Of a stretch of DNA of 64,000 bases, positions 1 through 7,954 are shown piece after piece. The notes below the pieces were generated by a model. That model was not told where the DNA came from, made no database searches, and worked only from the letters and a program-made list of their open reading frames with translations. The position numbers were made by a program, and so were the translations under genes. The stretch is from an uncultured Prevotellaceae bacterium (GTDB lineage Bacteria > Bacteroidota > Bacteroidia > Bacteroidales > Bacteroidaceae): the NCBI GenBank assembly GCA_945865175.1, contig CAMBDA010000014.1, positions 1 to 64,000 of the forward strand, read 5' to 3'. Positions within the stretch are counted from its first letter, which is position 1, and every line of letters starts with the position of its first letter.

Positions 1-418
1 TACGAAAAAAAATGCTGAGCCAGGAGGGCATAAAGATACTCCGAGAAGGAGTTCGCTGGTAGCCGGCATCGTATTCTGGAATAGAATCTTGACAAAACAT
101 ACTCAAAAACATACAATTAAAAATTTATAGAATAGGAAGCGGACTGGGAGTGAAAACAGCCCTCTTTTACCCTGTCTCATATTCGTCCGAACGGCAAGAG
201 GAAAAATCTTCTTCGCTCAGAGGGGCAAATAGAAGGACCTATTTCGGTAAAATATCTGGGCATGCCATGTCTCCTCTCTTTTTTGGGGGGACAAAGACCC
301 CCACAATCCCCCTGTTTAGGGGGAAGAGGCACGATGTGCTGGGGATAGCATCAATCTCCTACTGGTAGTCTGGCTGTTGCCTCTTCGGGGTGTAGGATAC
401 ACTATACAGATGATTATG

Positions 419-456
419 AAAGGGAAGTACCTAAAAAGAAGAAGATACTTCCCTTT
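419..456. terminator. Hairpin, possible terminator
   Basis: AAAGGGAAGTA at 419-429 is the exact reverse complement of TACTTCCCTTT at 446-456, with a 16-base loop, and a T is the next base. It could end a plus-strand transcript entering from the left. No gene is visible immediately upstream, so the role is inferred. Confidence 0.35.
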
Positions 457-458
457 TC

Positions 459-542
459 CGTTCAGCCTAGGCTGAACGGTCATAGATAGTAAATTAAAGG
501 GCAAAGTATATTATCTTCTCAGACCATTCAGCCTAGGCTGAA
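459..542. repeat. Paired-palindrome element, copy 1
   Basis: A perfect 20-bp palindrome, CGTTCAGCCTAGGCTGAACG, lies at 459-478, and a 16-bp version of it at 527-542. Their centres are 66 bp apart. The same arrangement with the same 66-bp spacing recurs at 22367-22454, and the spacer is partly conserved between the two loci (GGTC-TAGA near the left end, TTATCTTC-C near the right). This looks like a dispersed non-coding element with two hairpins or two protein-binding sites. Confidence 0.7.
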
Positions 543-672
543 CGATAAATATAAATAGACTACTTGTTGTCCGGAATCTCTACTGCATGTCACTTTTCTT
601 ACTGCTCCCGAGGGCAGCAAAGGACCTATATGCCTCTTTTCGGAAAAACCGGCGTTTTTTTCCCTGTCTGGC

Positions 673-702
673 TTGTAATTCAGAAATTTTATGTAAATTT
701 GC
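673..702 (+). promoter_or_regulatory. Promoter of the FAD oxidoreductase gene
   Basis: A Bacteroidota -7 box TAAATTTG lies at 694-701, with a TTG-type -33 element at 673-675 about 18 bp upstream. Transcription would begin near 708, leaving a leader of about 45 bases before the ATG at 755. Confidence 0.5.
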
Positions 703-754
703 AATGTAATATGTGCAAAACACGTAGTGAATTCATACATCTATATATAGTTTA

Positions 755-2635
755 ATGCAATACAAGGTAAACATGAGACAATGGATAGCCACCATGGCAT
801 GGCTGATGGTAAATGCGTTAGCCAGTGCTGCAGACCTGTTTGTAGAGGCAGAGAGCTTCTCCGACAAAGGGGGGTGGGTGGTGGACCAGCAATTTATGGA
901 CCTGATGGGTTCTCCTTACTTGTTGGCGCATGGAATGGGAGTGCCGGTAGCGGATGCCCGCACCGTGGTCGTCTTCCCGGAGAAGGGGACGTACTATGTA
1001 TATGTGCGTACCTATAACTGGACATCTCCCTGGATGAAGGGGCCGGGGCCGGGATGTTTCAGTATGAGTGTGGGAGGAAAAAGACTGTCGGCCCAATTGG
1101 GAGTAGAGGGGGAGCGGTGGATGTGGCAGCCTGCAGGAAGGGTGGCTGTGAAGCAGTTACATGCAGAGGTGCGGCTGCACGACCTTACAGGCTTTGATGG
1201 TCGCTGTGATGCGATCTTCTTCACAACGGATGCGCATCGGCTACCACCCTCAGAAGCAGAGGCATTGGCCGGATTCAGGCGCAAGGCCTTGCAGCTGCCC
1301 GAGACAGCCCCTTGCCAGGGTGGATTTGACCTGGTAGTGGTGGGCGGTGGTGTGGCGGGCATCAGCGCAGCAGTATCGGCCGCACGGCTGGGCTGCAGGG
1401 TGGCGCTTGTAAACGACCGTCCTGTGTTGGGAGGAAACAACAGTTCGGAGGTGCGGGTACATCTGGGGGGACGCATAGAGGCTGGTCCTTATCGTGAACT
1501 GGGCAATCTGCAGAAGGAGTTTGGTCCTGCACGAGGCGGAAACGCACAGCCGGCCGACTTTTATGAGGATGACAAGAAGGCGGCTATTGTGGCTGCGGAG
1601 GAGAATATCATCCTCTATGCCAGTTACAGAGCGGTGGACGTACGGAAGCGGGGATCGGCTATCAGTGGTGTGGTGGTCAAGCATGTAGAGACAGGAAGGG
1701 AAGTCAGCCTGGAGGCCCCTCTCTACTGCGACTGCACAGGTGACGGCACTGTGGGTTATCTGGCGGGTGCGGATTACCGTATGGGGCGTGAGTCGCGTGA
1801 GGAATATGGTGAAAGCCTGGCACCAGAGCAAGCCGACGGAATGACCATGGGAGCATCTGTACAATGGTATTCAGAGGATATAGGCAGGGCATCTGTTTTC
1901 CCGGAATTCAGCTATGGAATGGCGATTGACACACAGAACTGCGAACGGGTGACTATGGGGGAGTGGACCTGGGAGACAGGCATGAACCGCCACCAGATAC
2001 AGGATTTTGAACAGATACGCGACTATGGTCTGCTGGTGGTCTACTCCAACTGGAGTTTCCTCAAGAACCATCTGGGAAAGGATAACCCCTACCGCACCAG
2101 GCAACTGGCATGGGTGGCCTATGTGTCGGGCAAACGGGAATCCCGCCGTCTGCTGGGCGATTATATACTCAAGGAGGATGACTTGCGGCGGCATGTGGTA
2201 CACGAGGACGGCACGGCGGCCTCTACCTGGAGCATCGACCTGCACTATCCCGACCCTCAGAATACGGCGCATTTTCCCGGTCAGGAGTTCAAGTCCATTG
2301 CCCGGCATGTGAACATCCATCCCTATCCCATTCCGTACCGTTGCCTGTATTCACGCAATGTGGACAATTTGTTCATGGCCGGACGTGACATCAGTGTCAC
2401 CCATGTGGCGCTGGGAACCGTACGTGTGATGCGTACCACAGGCATGATGGGTGAGGTGGTGGGCATGGCTGCCTCCATCTGCAAGCGACATCAGGTGCAG
2501 CCGAGGGCTGTTTACCGCTACCATCTGGAGGAGTTGAAGGAACTGATGAGAAAGGGTGTGGGCAGAGGAGAACTACCCAACAACCAGCATTATAATGAAG
2601 GAGGGACACTGGAGAAAAGGCCGGAAGTGAAATAA
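755..2635 (+). CDS. Exported FAD-dependent oxidoreductase (FAD_oxidored family)
   Basis: The protein has 626 residues. Its N-terminus is a signal peptide with a hydrophobic core ending near ASAA; a second ATG at 773 would give a cleaner signal and may be the true start. About 160 residues of predicted beta-rich sequence follow. From about residue 188 a Rossmann dinucleotide motif (VVVGGGVAGISAA) and an LGGNNSSEVR segment mark the FAD-dependent oxidoreductase family common in polysaccharide-degrading Bacteroidota. The substrate is unknown; carbohydrate-linked members are usually annotated from context. The gene stands alone behind its own promoter and converges on gyrB. The fold call is firm and the reaction is not. 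Confidence 0.85.
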   Translation: MQYKVNMRQWIATMAWLMVNALASAADLFVEAESFSDKGGWVVDQQFMDLMGSPYLLAHGMGVPVADARTVVVFPEKGTYYVYVRTYNWTSPWMKGPGPGCFSMSVGGKRLSAQLGVEGERWMWQPAGRVAVKQLHAEVRLHDLTGFDGRCDAIFFTTDAHRLPPSEAEALAGFRRKALQLPETAPCQGGFDLVVVGGGVAGISAAVSAARLGCRVALVNDRPVLGGNNSSEVRVHLGGRIEAGPYRELGNLQKEFGPARGGNAQPADFYEDDKKAAIVAAEENIILYASYRAVDVRKRGSAISGVVVKHVETGREVSLEAPLYCDCTGDGTVGYLAGADYRMGRESREEYGESLAPEQADGMTMGASVQWYSEDIGRASVFPEFSYGMAIDTQNCERVTMGEWTWETGMNRHQIQDFEQIRDYGLLVVYSNWSFLKNHLGKDNPYRTRQLAWVAYVSGKRESRRLLGDYILKEDDLRRHVVHEDGTAASTWSIDLHYPDPQNTAHFPGQEFKSIARHVNIHPYPIPYRCLYSRNVDNLFMAGRDISVTHVALGTVRVMRTTGMMGEVVGMAASICKRHQVQPRAVYRYHLEELKELMRKGVGRGELPNNQHYNEGGTLEKRPEVK

Positions 2636-2704
2636 TTGCCATCCGGCATGAAACCGGCTACCGGGAAGCATCGCTGTGAGTTCGCATCGAAGGGTTGTAA
2701 TCAC

Positions 2705-2758
2705 ATACAGATGTGCGCCACATGCGGGAACCTCCCTGCGTGTGGCGCACATCTGTAT
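2705..2758. terminator. Long perfect hairpin between convergent genes
   Basis: An 18-bp arm at 2705-2722 is the exact reverse complement of 2741-2758, and six further inner pairs including G-U wobbles extend the RNA stem to about 24 bp. It sits between the stop of the FAD gene and the stop of gyrB, which converge, so a two-way terminator or transcript-stabilising structure is plausible. There is no clear T-tract on either side. Confidence 0.55.
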
Positions 2759-2783
2759 GGTGTCTGTAACAGCGTGTGTGCTG

Positions 2784-4748
2784 TCAGGCGTCAATATTTG
2801 CAAATGTGGCGTTCTGCTCGATGAACTCGCGACGGGGGCCCACATCCTCGCCCATCAGCATGGAGAAGACATAATCGGCGCCAGCGGCATCCTCGATGGT
2901 CACCTGCTTGAGCAGGCGCGTCTCGGGATTCATGGTTGTCTCCCACAACTGCTGGGGATTCATTTCACCCAAACCTTTGTAGCGCTGGGTCACCACTCCG
3001 TCTTCGCGTCCGTTGTTGTAGCGGTCGAGGAAGCGCAGGCGGTCGGCCTCGGTGTAGCAGTATTCCTCGTTCTTGCCGGCACGGCAGCGATAGAGTGGAG
3101 GAGTGGCGATATAGAGATGGCCGTTCTGGATAAGCTCAGGCATATAGCGGTAGAAGAGTGTCATCAGGAGAGTGTCGATGTGCGAACCATCGACATCGGC
3201 ATCGGTCATGATAATCACTTTGTAATAGCGGAGTTTTTCATAATTGGCTTCCTTGCTGTCCTCGCCCAGACCAAAGCGTACGCCCAGCGCCTGAATGATG
3301 TTGTTCACCTCTTCATGCTCGAAGGCCTTGTGCCACATTACACGCTCCACATTGAATATCTTGCCTCGGATGGGCAGGATGGCCTGAAACTGGCGGCTGC
3401 GTCCCTGCTTGGCCGAACCACCGGCTGAATCGCCCTCCACAATGAAGAGCTCGCAGTTGGCCGCATCCTTGTCGCTGCAGTCGGCCAGTTTGCCGGGAAG
3501 ACCACCACCGCTCATGGGATTCTTCCGCTGTACGCTTTCACGTGCCTTGCGGGCAGCCACACGCGCTGTGGCTGCAAGCAGTACTTTGTCCACAATGAGT
3601 TTGGCTTCGCGTGGATGCTCCTCCAGGTAGAGGGTCAAGGCTTCTCCCACGGCTTGCTGCACTGCACCTGACACCTCGCTATTGCCCAGCTTGGTCTTGG
3701 TCTGGCCTTCAAACTGGGGCTCTGCCACCTTGATGCTGATAACGGCTGTCAGGCCTTCCCGGAAGTCCTCTCCGCTAATCTCCACATGGTTCTTTGACAG
3801 TTTCTCCATTTCCTTGGGGAACTGGTCCTCGGCGTATTTCTTGAGCACGCGTGTGAGTGCCATGCGGAAACCCTGAAGATGGGTGCCGCCCTCGATGGTG
3901 TTGATGTTGTTGACATAGGAGTGCAGGTTTTCGCTGTAGCCTGTGTTGTACATGATGGCAGTCTCGATGGGCGTGCCCTGCTTTTCCGTATTGAGATAGA
4001 TGACATCATCGAAGAGATGGGTGCGGCTGCTGTCGATATAGCGTACAAAATCCTTGAGGCCACCTTCGCTGTGGAATACCTCCTTGCGTGTGTTGCCTTC
4101 GTCGTCGGGACGCAGGTCGGTGAGGGTGATATGGATGCCTGCGTTCAGATAGGCCAGTTCACGCATACGGTTGGCCAGTATGTCGTATTTGTAGTGGGTG
4201 GTGGTGAAGATGCTGGCATCGGGCCAGAACTGCTGGCGTGTGCCGCGCAGGTCGGTCTCTCCTACAATGTCCACGCCGGTGACGGGTTTGCCGCAGGCAT
4301 ATTCCTGACGATAGACTTTCCCGTCGCGGAACACTTGGGACACCATCTTTGTGCTCAGTGCGTTCACACAGGAAACGCCCACACCGTGCAGACCACCGCT
4401 CACTTTGTAGCTTCCCTTGTCAAACTTGCCTCCGGCATGCAGGACCGTCATGACCACCTCCAGAGCACTCTTGTGCTCCTTCTCGTGCATGTCAACCGGG
4501 ATGCCTCGTCCGTTGTCCTGGACGGTGATGCTCTCGTCGGGATTGATGGTGACCTCAATATGCGTGCAGTAGCCGGCCAGGGCCTCGTCGATGGAGTTGT
4601 CCACCGTCTCGTAGACAAGGTGGTGGAGACCCTTCTCGCTGATGTCACCAATGTACATGGCCGGACGCTTGCGCACAGCTTCAAGCCCTTCCAATACCTG
4701 AATATTGGAAGCGCTGTATTGCGCACTACTTGTTTGTGTTTCTTCCAT
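2784..4748 (-). CDS. gyrB: DNA gyrase subunit B
   Basis: The protein has 654 residues, full length for GyrB of this phylum. It is the ATPase subunit of the type II topoisomerase that introduces negative supercoils. The GHKL ATP-binding site shows the DNGRGIP motif at residues 78-84 and the GGLHGVG loop soon after. The TOPRIM domain shows EGDSAGGSAKQGR near residue 436 and TDADVDGSH near 512. A C-terminal QRYKGLGEMN motif is intact. There is no intein or truncation. A -7 box at 4775-4782 lies just upstream, directly after the rpsT terminator, so gyrB has its own transcript. Confidence 0.98.
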   Translation of the reverse strand: MEETQTSSAQYSASNIQVLEGLEAVRKRPAMYIGDISEKGLHHLVYETVDNSIDEALAGYCTHIEVTINPDESITVQDNGRGIPVDMHEKEHKSALEVVMTVLHAGGKFDKGSYKVSGGLHGVGVSCVNALSTKMVSQVFRDGKVYRQEYACGKPVTGVDIVGETDLRGTRQQFWPDASIFTTTHYKYDILANRMRELAYLNAGIHITLTDLRPDDEGNTRKEVFHSEGGLKDFVRYIDSSRTHLFDDVIYLNTEKQGTPIETAIMYNTGYSENLHSYVNNINTIEGGTHLQGFRMALTRVLKKYAEDQFPKEMEKLSKNHVEISGEDFREGLTAVISIKVAEPQFEGQTKTKLGNSEVSGAVQQAVGEALTLYLEEHPREAKLIVDKVLLAATARVAARKARESVQRKNPMSGGGLPGKLADCSDKDAANCELFIVEGDSAGGSAKQGRSRQFQAILPIRGKIFNVERVMWHKAFEHEEVNNIIQALGVRFGLGEDSKEANYEKLRYYKVIIMTDADVDGSHIDTLLMTLFYRYMPELIQNGHLYIATPPLYRCRAGKNEEYCYTEADRLRFLDRYNNGREDGVVTQRYKGLGEMNPQQLWETTMNPETRLLKQVTIEDAAGADYVFSMLMGEDVGPRREFIEQNATFANIDA

Positions 4749-4774
4749 TACAATAATAGCCTTAAATTTGGGTA

Positions 4775-4782
4775 CAAATTTA
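4775..4782 (-). promoter_or_regulatory. gyrB -7 promoter box
   Basis: Read on the minus strand this is TAAATTTG, a match to the Bacteroidota -7 consensus TAnnTTTG, about 27 bases upstream of the gyrB ATG. Confidence 0.5.
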
Positions 4783-4812
4783 CGAAGAAAAATCGAGATA
4801 TGAAAGTATATT

Positions 4813-4852
4813 GCAAGAAAAAAAGGCGCACTCTGCTGAAAGAGTACGCCTT
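4813..4852 (-). terminator. rpsT rho-independent terminator
   Basis: On the minus strand, arms 4841-4852 and 4823-4834 form a 12-bp stem with one mismatch and a 6-base loop, followed by a run of T (complement of the A-run upstream of 4823). It lies 30 bases past the rpsT stop, just before the gyrB promoter. Confidence 0.8.
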
Positions 4853-4882
4853 ATGTTTTGTACGCTATGGAAAATCCGTCTT

Positions 4883-5137
4883 TTATCCCAGTTTTTGGAT
4901 ATATATAGCCAGCTTCGACTTGAGGTTGGAAGCCTTGTTCTTGTGGATGATGTTGGTCTTGGCGAGCTTGTCAAGAGCCTTCTGTACACTGGGGTACAAA
5001 GCAAGTGCTTCGTTCTTGTCGGTTGTTGCACGCAACTTGCGTACGGCATTACGCATGGTCTTTGCGTAATATCTGTTGTGGAGTCTTCTCTTCTCCTCCT
5101 GACGGATTCTTTTTTCTGACGATTTGTGATTAGCCAT
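4883..5137 (-). CDS. rpsT: 30S ribosomal protein S20
   Basis: The protein has 84 residues and is rich in lysine and arginine. It opens with [13 protein letters not shown], the typical S20 start, and is predicted to be helical throughout. S20 binds 16S rRNA early in 30S assembly. The gene lies just downstream of the tRNA-Glu gene on the same strand and is followed by a clear terminator, so the two are probably co-transcribed. No anomaly is seen. Confidence 0.97.
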   Translation of the reverse strand: MANHKSSEKRIRQEEKRRLHNRYYAKTMRNAVRKLRATTDKNEALALYPSVQKALDKLAKTNIIHKNKASNLKSKLAIYIQKLG

Positions 5138-5165
5138 CTTTGTGATTCTTTTTTATTTTAACTAG

Positions 5166-5237
5166 TAGTCCCTAGGAGAGTCGAACTCCTCTTTAGAGAA
5201 TGAAAATCTCTCGTCCTAACCGATAGACGAAGGGACC
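5166..5237 (-). tRNA. tRNA-Glu (anticodon TTC)
   Basis: The minus strand folds into a cloverleaf. The acceptor GGTCCCT (5237-5231) pairs with AGGGACT (5173-5167), with a G-U at the first pair. The anticodon stem encloses the loop TTTTCAT, giving anticodon TTC for glutamate. The T-arm has the GTTCGAC loop. CCA is not encoded, as is usual in this phylum. A -7 box at 5289-5296 lies about 50 bases upstream. Confidence 0.95.
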
Positions 5238-5288
5238 AAACCTTCGGCCTTAGCCTGTGCATCCGGCATGTTTGCCGTTTTGCGGTTG

Positions 5289-5296
5289 CAAAGGTA
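5289..5296 (-). promoter_or_regulatory. Promoter of tRNA-Glu and rpsT
   Basis: Read on the minus strand this is TACCTTTG, a match to the Bacteroidota -7 consensus, placed to transcribe the tRNA and then rpsT. Confidence 0.5.
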
Positions 5297-5419
5297 CGCC
5301 TTTTTGGCGGATTGGCAAAATGTTTTCAGGAAAAAATGTCTTTTTATGCCCAAATTACCTCCGTTTGCATGTTTTCTGCATCATTTTTTGTACCTTAGCG
5401 GCAATAAAACAGAAAAAAC

Positions 5420-6145
5420 ATGATTCAGAAGACACGCGGAATTGTTTTGCATCAGACCAGAGGCGCTATGGGCCATCTGGTTGTGACCATTTTCACGGAG
5501 GAAAGTGGATCGGTGGCTTTTGTGGTGAAGCCTTCCCGTTCAAAGAGCCGGCGGCTTCACGCCAATCTCTTGCGTCCGCTGAGCATTGTGGAACTGAGCT
5601 TTGACCTGCGTCCCAATCAGTCGCTCCAGCGCATCGACGACCTGCATGTGGGCATTGCCTACCGTTCGTTGCCTTATCATCCTGTAAAGGAGACTGTCGC
5701 ACTTTTCTTGGGTGAATTCCTTTTTTACAGCCTGCGCAACGAAACTTGCAACAGACCGCTTTTCACTTTCTTGTGCAGTAGTCTGGAATGGCTTGATGCA
5801 TGTGACCGTGGACTGGCCAACTTTCATCTCACTTTGCTGGTCCGGCTTACCCGTTTCCTGGGATTCTGGCCGATGTTGGAGAAGCCTGAGCCTGGCCTGT
5901 ATTTCGACATGCAGTCGTGCCAATATACACCAGTCCGGCCACCTCATGGAGCGTTTCTTACACCTGAAGAGGCCGGACTGATGCCTTTGATGTTGCGTAT
6001 CAACTTTCCTTCCATGCATTTGTTCCGCATGAGCAGGGAGCAGCGTAACCGTTTCCTGGACATACTGGAGGCCTACTACCGGCAGCGTATACCCAACTTC
6101 CCGGAGTTGCGTTCGCTGCAGGTGTTGCGCGACCTTCTGTCCTAG
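5420..6145 (+). CDS. recO: DNA repair protein RecO
   Basis: The protein has 241 residues. The N-terminus (MIQKTRGIVLHQTRGAMGHLV and on) matches the OB-fold start of RecO, including the short strand pattern followed by FTEESG. RecO works with RecR to load RecA on SSB-coated single strands during gap repair. The helical C-terminal domain ends with PELRSLQVL, as in Bacteroidota RecO. The gene is monocistronic, divergent from the tRNA-rpsT unit, and its stop lies only six bases from the stop of the convergent YqeY-like gene. Confidence 0.88.
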   Translation: MIQKTRGIVLHQTRGAMGHLVVTIFTEESGSVAFVVKPSRSKSRRLHANLLRPLSIVELSFDLRPNQSLQRIDDLHVGIAYRSLPYHPVKETVALFLGEFLFYSLRNETCNRPLFTFLCSSLEWLDACDRGLANFHLTLLVRLTRFLGFWPMLEKPEPGLYFDMQSCQYTPVRPPHGAFLTPEEAGLMPLMLRINFPSMHLFRMSREQRNRFLDILEAYYRQRIPNFPELRSLQVLRDLLS

Positions 6146-6151
6146 CGGTGC

Positions 6152-6598
6152 CTATTGCAGCAGGCTTTTCACCATTTCGCTGATGGCGCGTCCCTCGGCC
6201 TTGCCGGCTAGCCGCTTGGTGGCCACACCCATCACCTTGCCCATATCCCTGGCAGTGGTGGCACCCACTTCTGCGATTATCTCTGACAGCGCAGCGCGCA
6301 GTTCGTCGTCTTCCATCTGCTTGGGCAGGTATTCCTCTATCACACGCACCTGTTTCATCTCCTCCTCGGCTAGGTCGGCTCTGTTTTGGCTCAGATAGAT
6401 TTGGGCGGTGTCGCGTCCTTGCTTGGCCAGCTTGGCCAGCACTTTCATGGCTGCCTCATCGGTGAGCTCGTCGTTGCTTCCGGGGGCAGTTTTGGCTTCG
6501 ATGAAATACTTCTTCACATTTCTCAGTGCCAGAAGGCGCACTTTGTCCTTGGCTTTCATTGCAGCCACGATGTCGCTGCTGATTTGTTCAAATAGCAT
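6152..6598 (-). CDS. GatB/YqeY domain protein
   Basis: The protein has 148 residues, full length for the free-standing YqeY family. This family is homologous to the C-terminal domain of GatB, the tRNA-dependent amidotransferase subunit; its own cellular role is not established, though tRNA binding is suspected. Visible family features are the opening helix with AMKAKDKVRLLALR, the acidic middle helix and the EEYLPKQM segment. It follows ftsZ by about 40 bases in the same direction, a placement typical of Bacteroidales, so it is probably the last gene of the division operon. Confidence 0.9.
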   Translation of the reverse strand: MLFEQISSDIVAAMKAKDKVRLLALRNVKKYFIEAKTAPGSNDELTDEAAMKVLAKLAKQGRDTAQIYLSQNRADLAEEEMKQVRVIEEYLPKQMEDDELRAALSEIIAEVGATTARDMGKVMGVATKRLAGKAEGRAISEMVKSLLQ

Positions 6599-6639
6599 AA
6601 TATGTCTTTTGAATGGTCTTACTATTAATACATTATTAA

Positions 6640-7896
6640 TTATTGCTGGCGGAGCTGCTGCTTGATGCGCTTGAGGTCTTCAAGCGTACGTTTGTAGGCA
6701 GGCAGGGTGTCTACCATGGCAATGACGTTTTCGTCGTCGAGGTCGTCGTCCGAGAAGATGAACACATTGTGATGGCGTCGGCGTACTGATTTGGATGTGG
6801 GGTCATAGTAGGTGAGGATGCGTGCCTCCAGCTTGTCCTTCTCCTCAGCGTCCTCTATTGATCGCGCGATGTCTTTTTCCTTTTTCAGGTCTTCCACGCC
6901 GGGTACGTTCTGAAGACCGAAACCGGTGGCCAGCAGGGTAATCTTCACTTTGCCTCCCAGACTGCTGTCGGTGGCCAGTCCCCACTTGGTTTCCACGTCC
7001 TGGTTGAATCGGCTCATGAAGTCGTTCACCTCGTTCATCTCCTCCATGCGCAGATTGTCCTGGTCTTTGTCGCCGCAGAAGTTGATATTGAGCAGCACCT
7101 TCTTGCTGTTGAAAATGTCGTTGTTGTTGAGCAGCGGGCTGTTCAGGGCCTCGTTGATGGCTTTTGTCACGCGTTTCTCTCCTTCGCCATAGCCTGTGCT
7201 CATGATGGCAACGCCTCCATCCTTGAGCACGGTGGTCACATCCTGGAAGTCGAGGTTCATGATTCCGTGCATGGTGATAATCTCTGCGATGCTGCGTGCA
7301 GCCACGCTCAGCGTGTCATCGGCTCTGGCAAAGGCATTGAGCACGGTGAGGTCGGGGTACACCTCGCGCAGGCGTTCGTTGTTGATGACAAGCAGGGCGT
7401 CTACATGCTTGGAAATCTCATCCACGCCATCGAGTGCCTGCTTTATTTTGTTGTTGCCCTCAAACCTGAAGGGAATGGTGACAATTCCCACTGTCAGGAT
7501 GCCTGCATCCTTGGCGCACTGGGCGATGATGGGGGCTGCTCCCGTGCCTGTGCCTCCGCCCATGCCGGCCGTGATGAACACCATGCGTGTACCGTCGTCG
7601 AGCATCTGCTTGATTTCATCGAGGCTTTCCAGGGCTGCCTGCTTGGCTCTTTCCGGCCTGTTGCCGGCTCCCAGACCGTCTTTTCCCAGCTGCAGATGAT
7701 TGGGCACTGGCGAGTCGTTGAGTGCTTTCTTGTCGGTGTTGCACAGTACGTAGGTAACATCGTGAATGCCCTCCCGGTACATGTGGTTGACGGCATTTCC
7801 TCCGCCACCGCCCACTCCAATCACCTTGATGATGCTTGGCTTTGATGCGGGAAAGTCAAATGCGATACCGCCCGAAAAATTGTCTTCTGGTTTCAT
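6640..7896 (-). CDS. ftsZ: Cell division protein FtsZ
   Basis: The protein has 418 residues. This tubulin-like GTPase polymerises into the Z-ring that places the division machinery. The GTP-binding domain shows GVGGGGGNAVNHM near residue 27 and the tubulin signature GMGGGTGTGAAP near 115. The T7-loop catalytic region follows (NLDFQDV). After a charged linker the C-terminal tail ends in TLPAYKRTLEDL and a basic stretch; this conserved end is expected to bind FtsA. It follows ftsA after a gap of about 60 bases in the dcw operon. Confidence 0.98.
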   Translation of the reverse strand: MKPEDNFSGGIAFDFPASKPSIIKVIGVGGGGGNAVNHMYREGIHDVTYVLCNTDKKALNDSPVPNHLQLGKDGLGAGNRPERAKQAALESLDEIKQMLDDGTRMVFITAGMGGGTGTGAAPIIAQCAKDAGILTVGIVTIPFRFEGNNKIKQALDGVDEISKHVDALLVINNERLREVYPDLTVLNAFARADDTLSVAARSIAEIITMHGIMNLDFQDVTTVLKDGGVAIMSTGYGEGEKRVTKAINEALNSPLLNNNDIFNSKKVLLNINFCGDKDQDNLRMEEMNEVNDFMSRFNQDVETKWGLATDSSLGGKVKITLLATGFGLQNVPGVEDLKKEKDIARSIEDAEEKDKLEARILTYYDPTSKSVRRRHHNVFIFSDDDLDDENVIAMVDTLPAYKRTLEDLKRIKQQLRQQ

Positions 7897-7954
7897 ATCG
7901 TTTATGCTGATTTGTAGGGATTACTGAATATGTTTGTCTGTCTCGGATAGTTGC

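Larger units (their letters stand above)
1..754. other. Repeat-rich non-coding leader region
   Basis: No convincing complete gene lies here. One frame stays open from the window edge and stops at 60-62; it could be the last codons of a plus-strand gene but is too short to identify. The stretch holds a hairpin of CCCCCT, GTTT, AGGGGG at 308-323, a degenerate copy of the nested-palindrome element at about 331-396, a hairpin with 11-bp arms at 419-429 and 446-456, and two CCTAGG-centred palindromes at 459-478 and 527-542. A promoter at about 673-702 closes the region. Short open frames here cross these repeats and do not look coding. Confidence 0.6.

Noticed and set aside
3-62. End of an upstream gene
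   Set aside because: About 20 codons are open to a stop, but this is too short to tell from chance.
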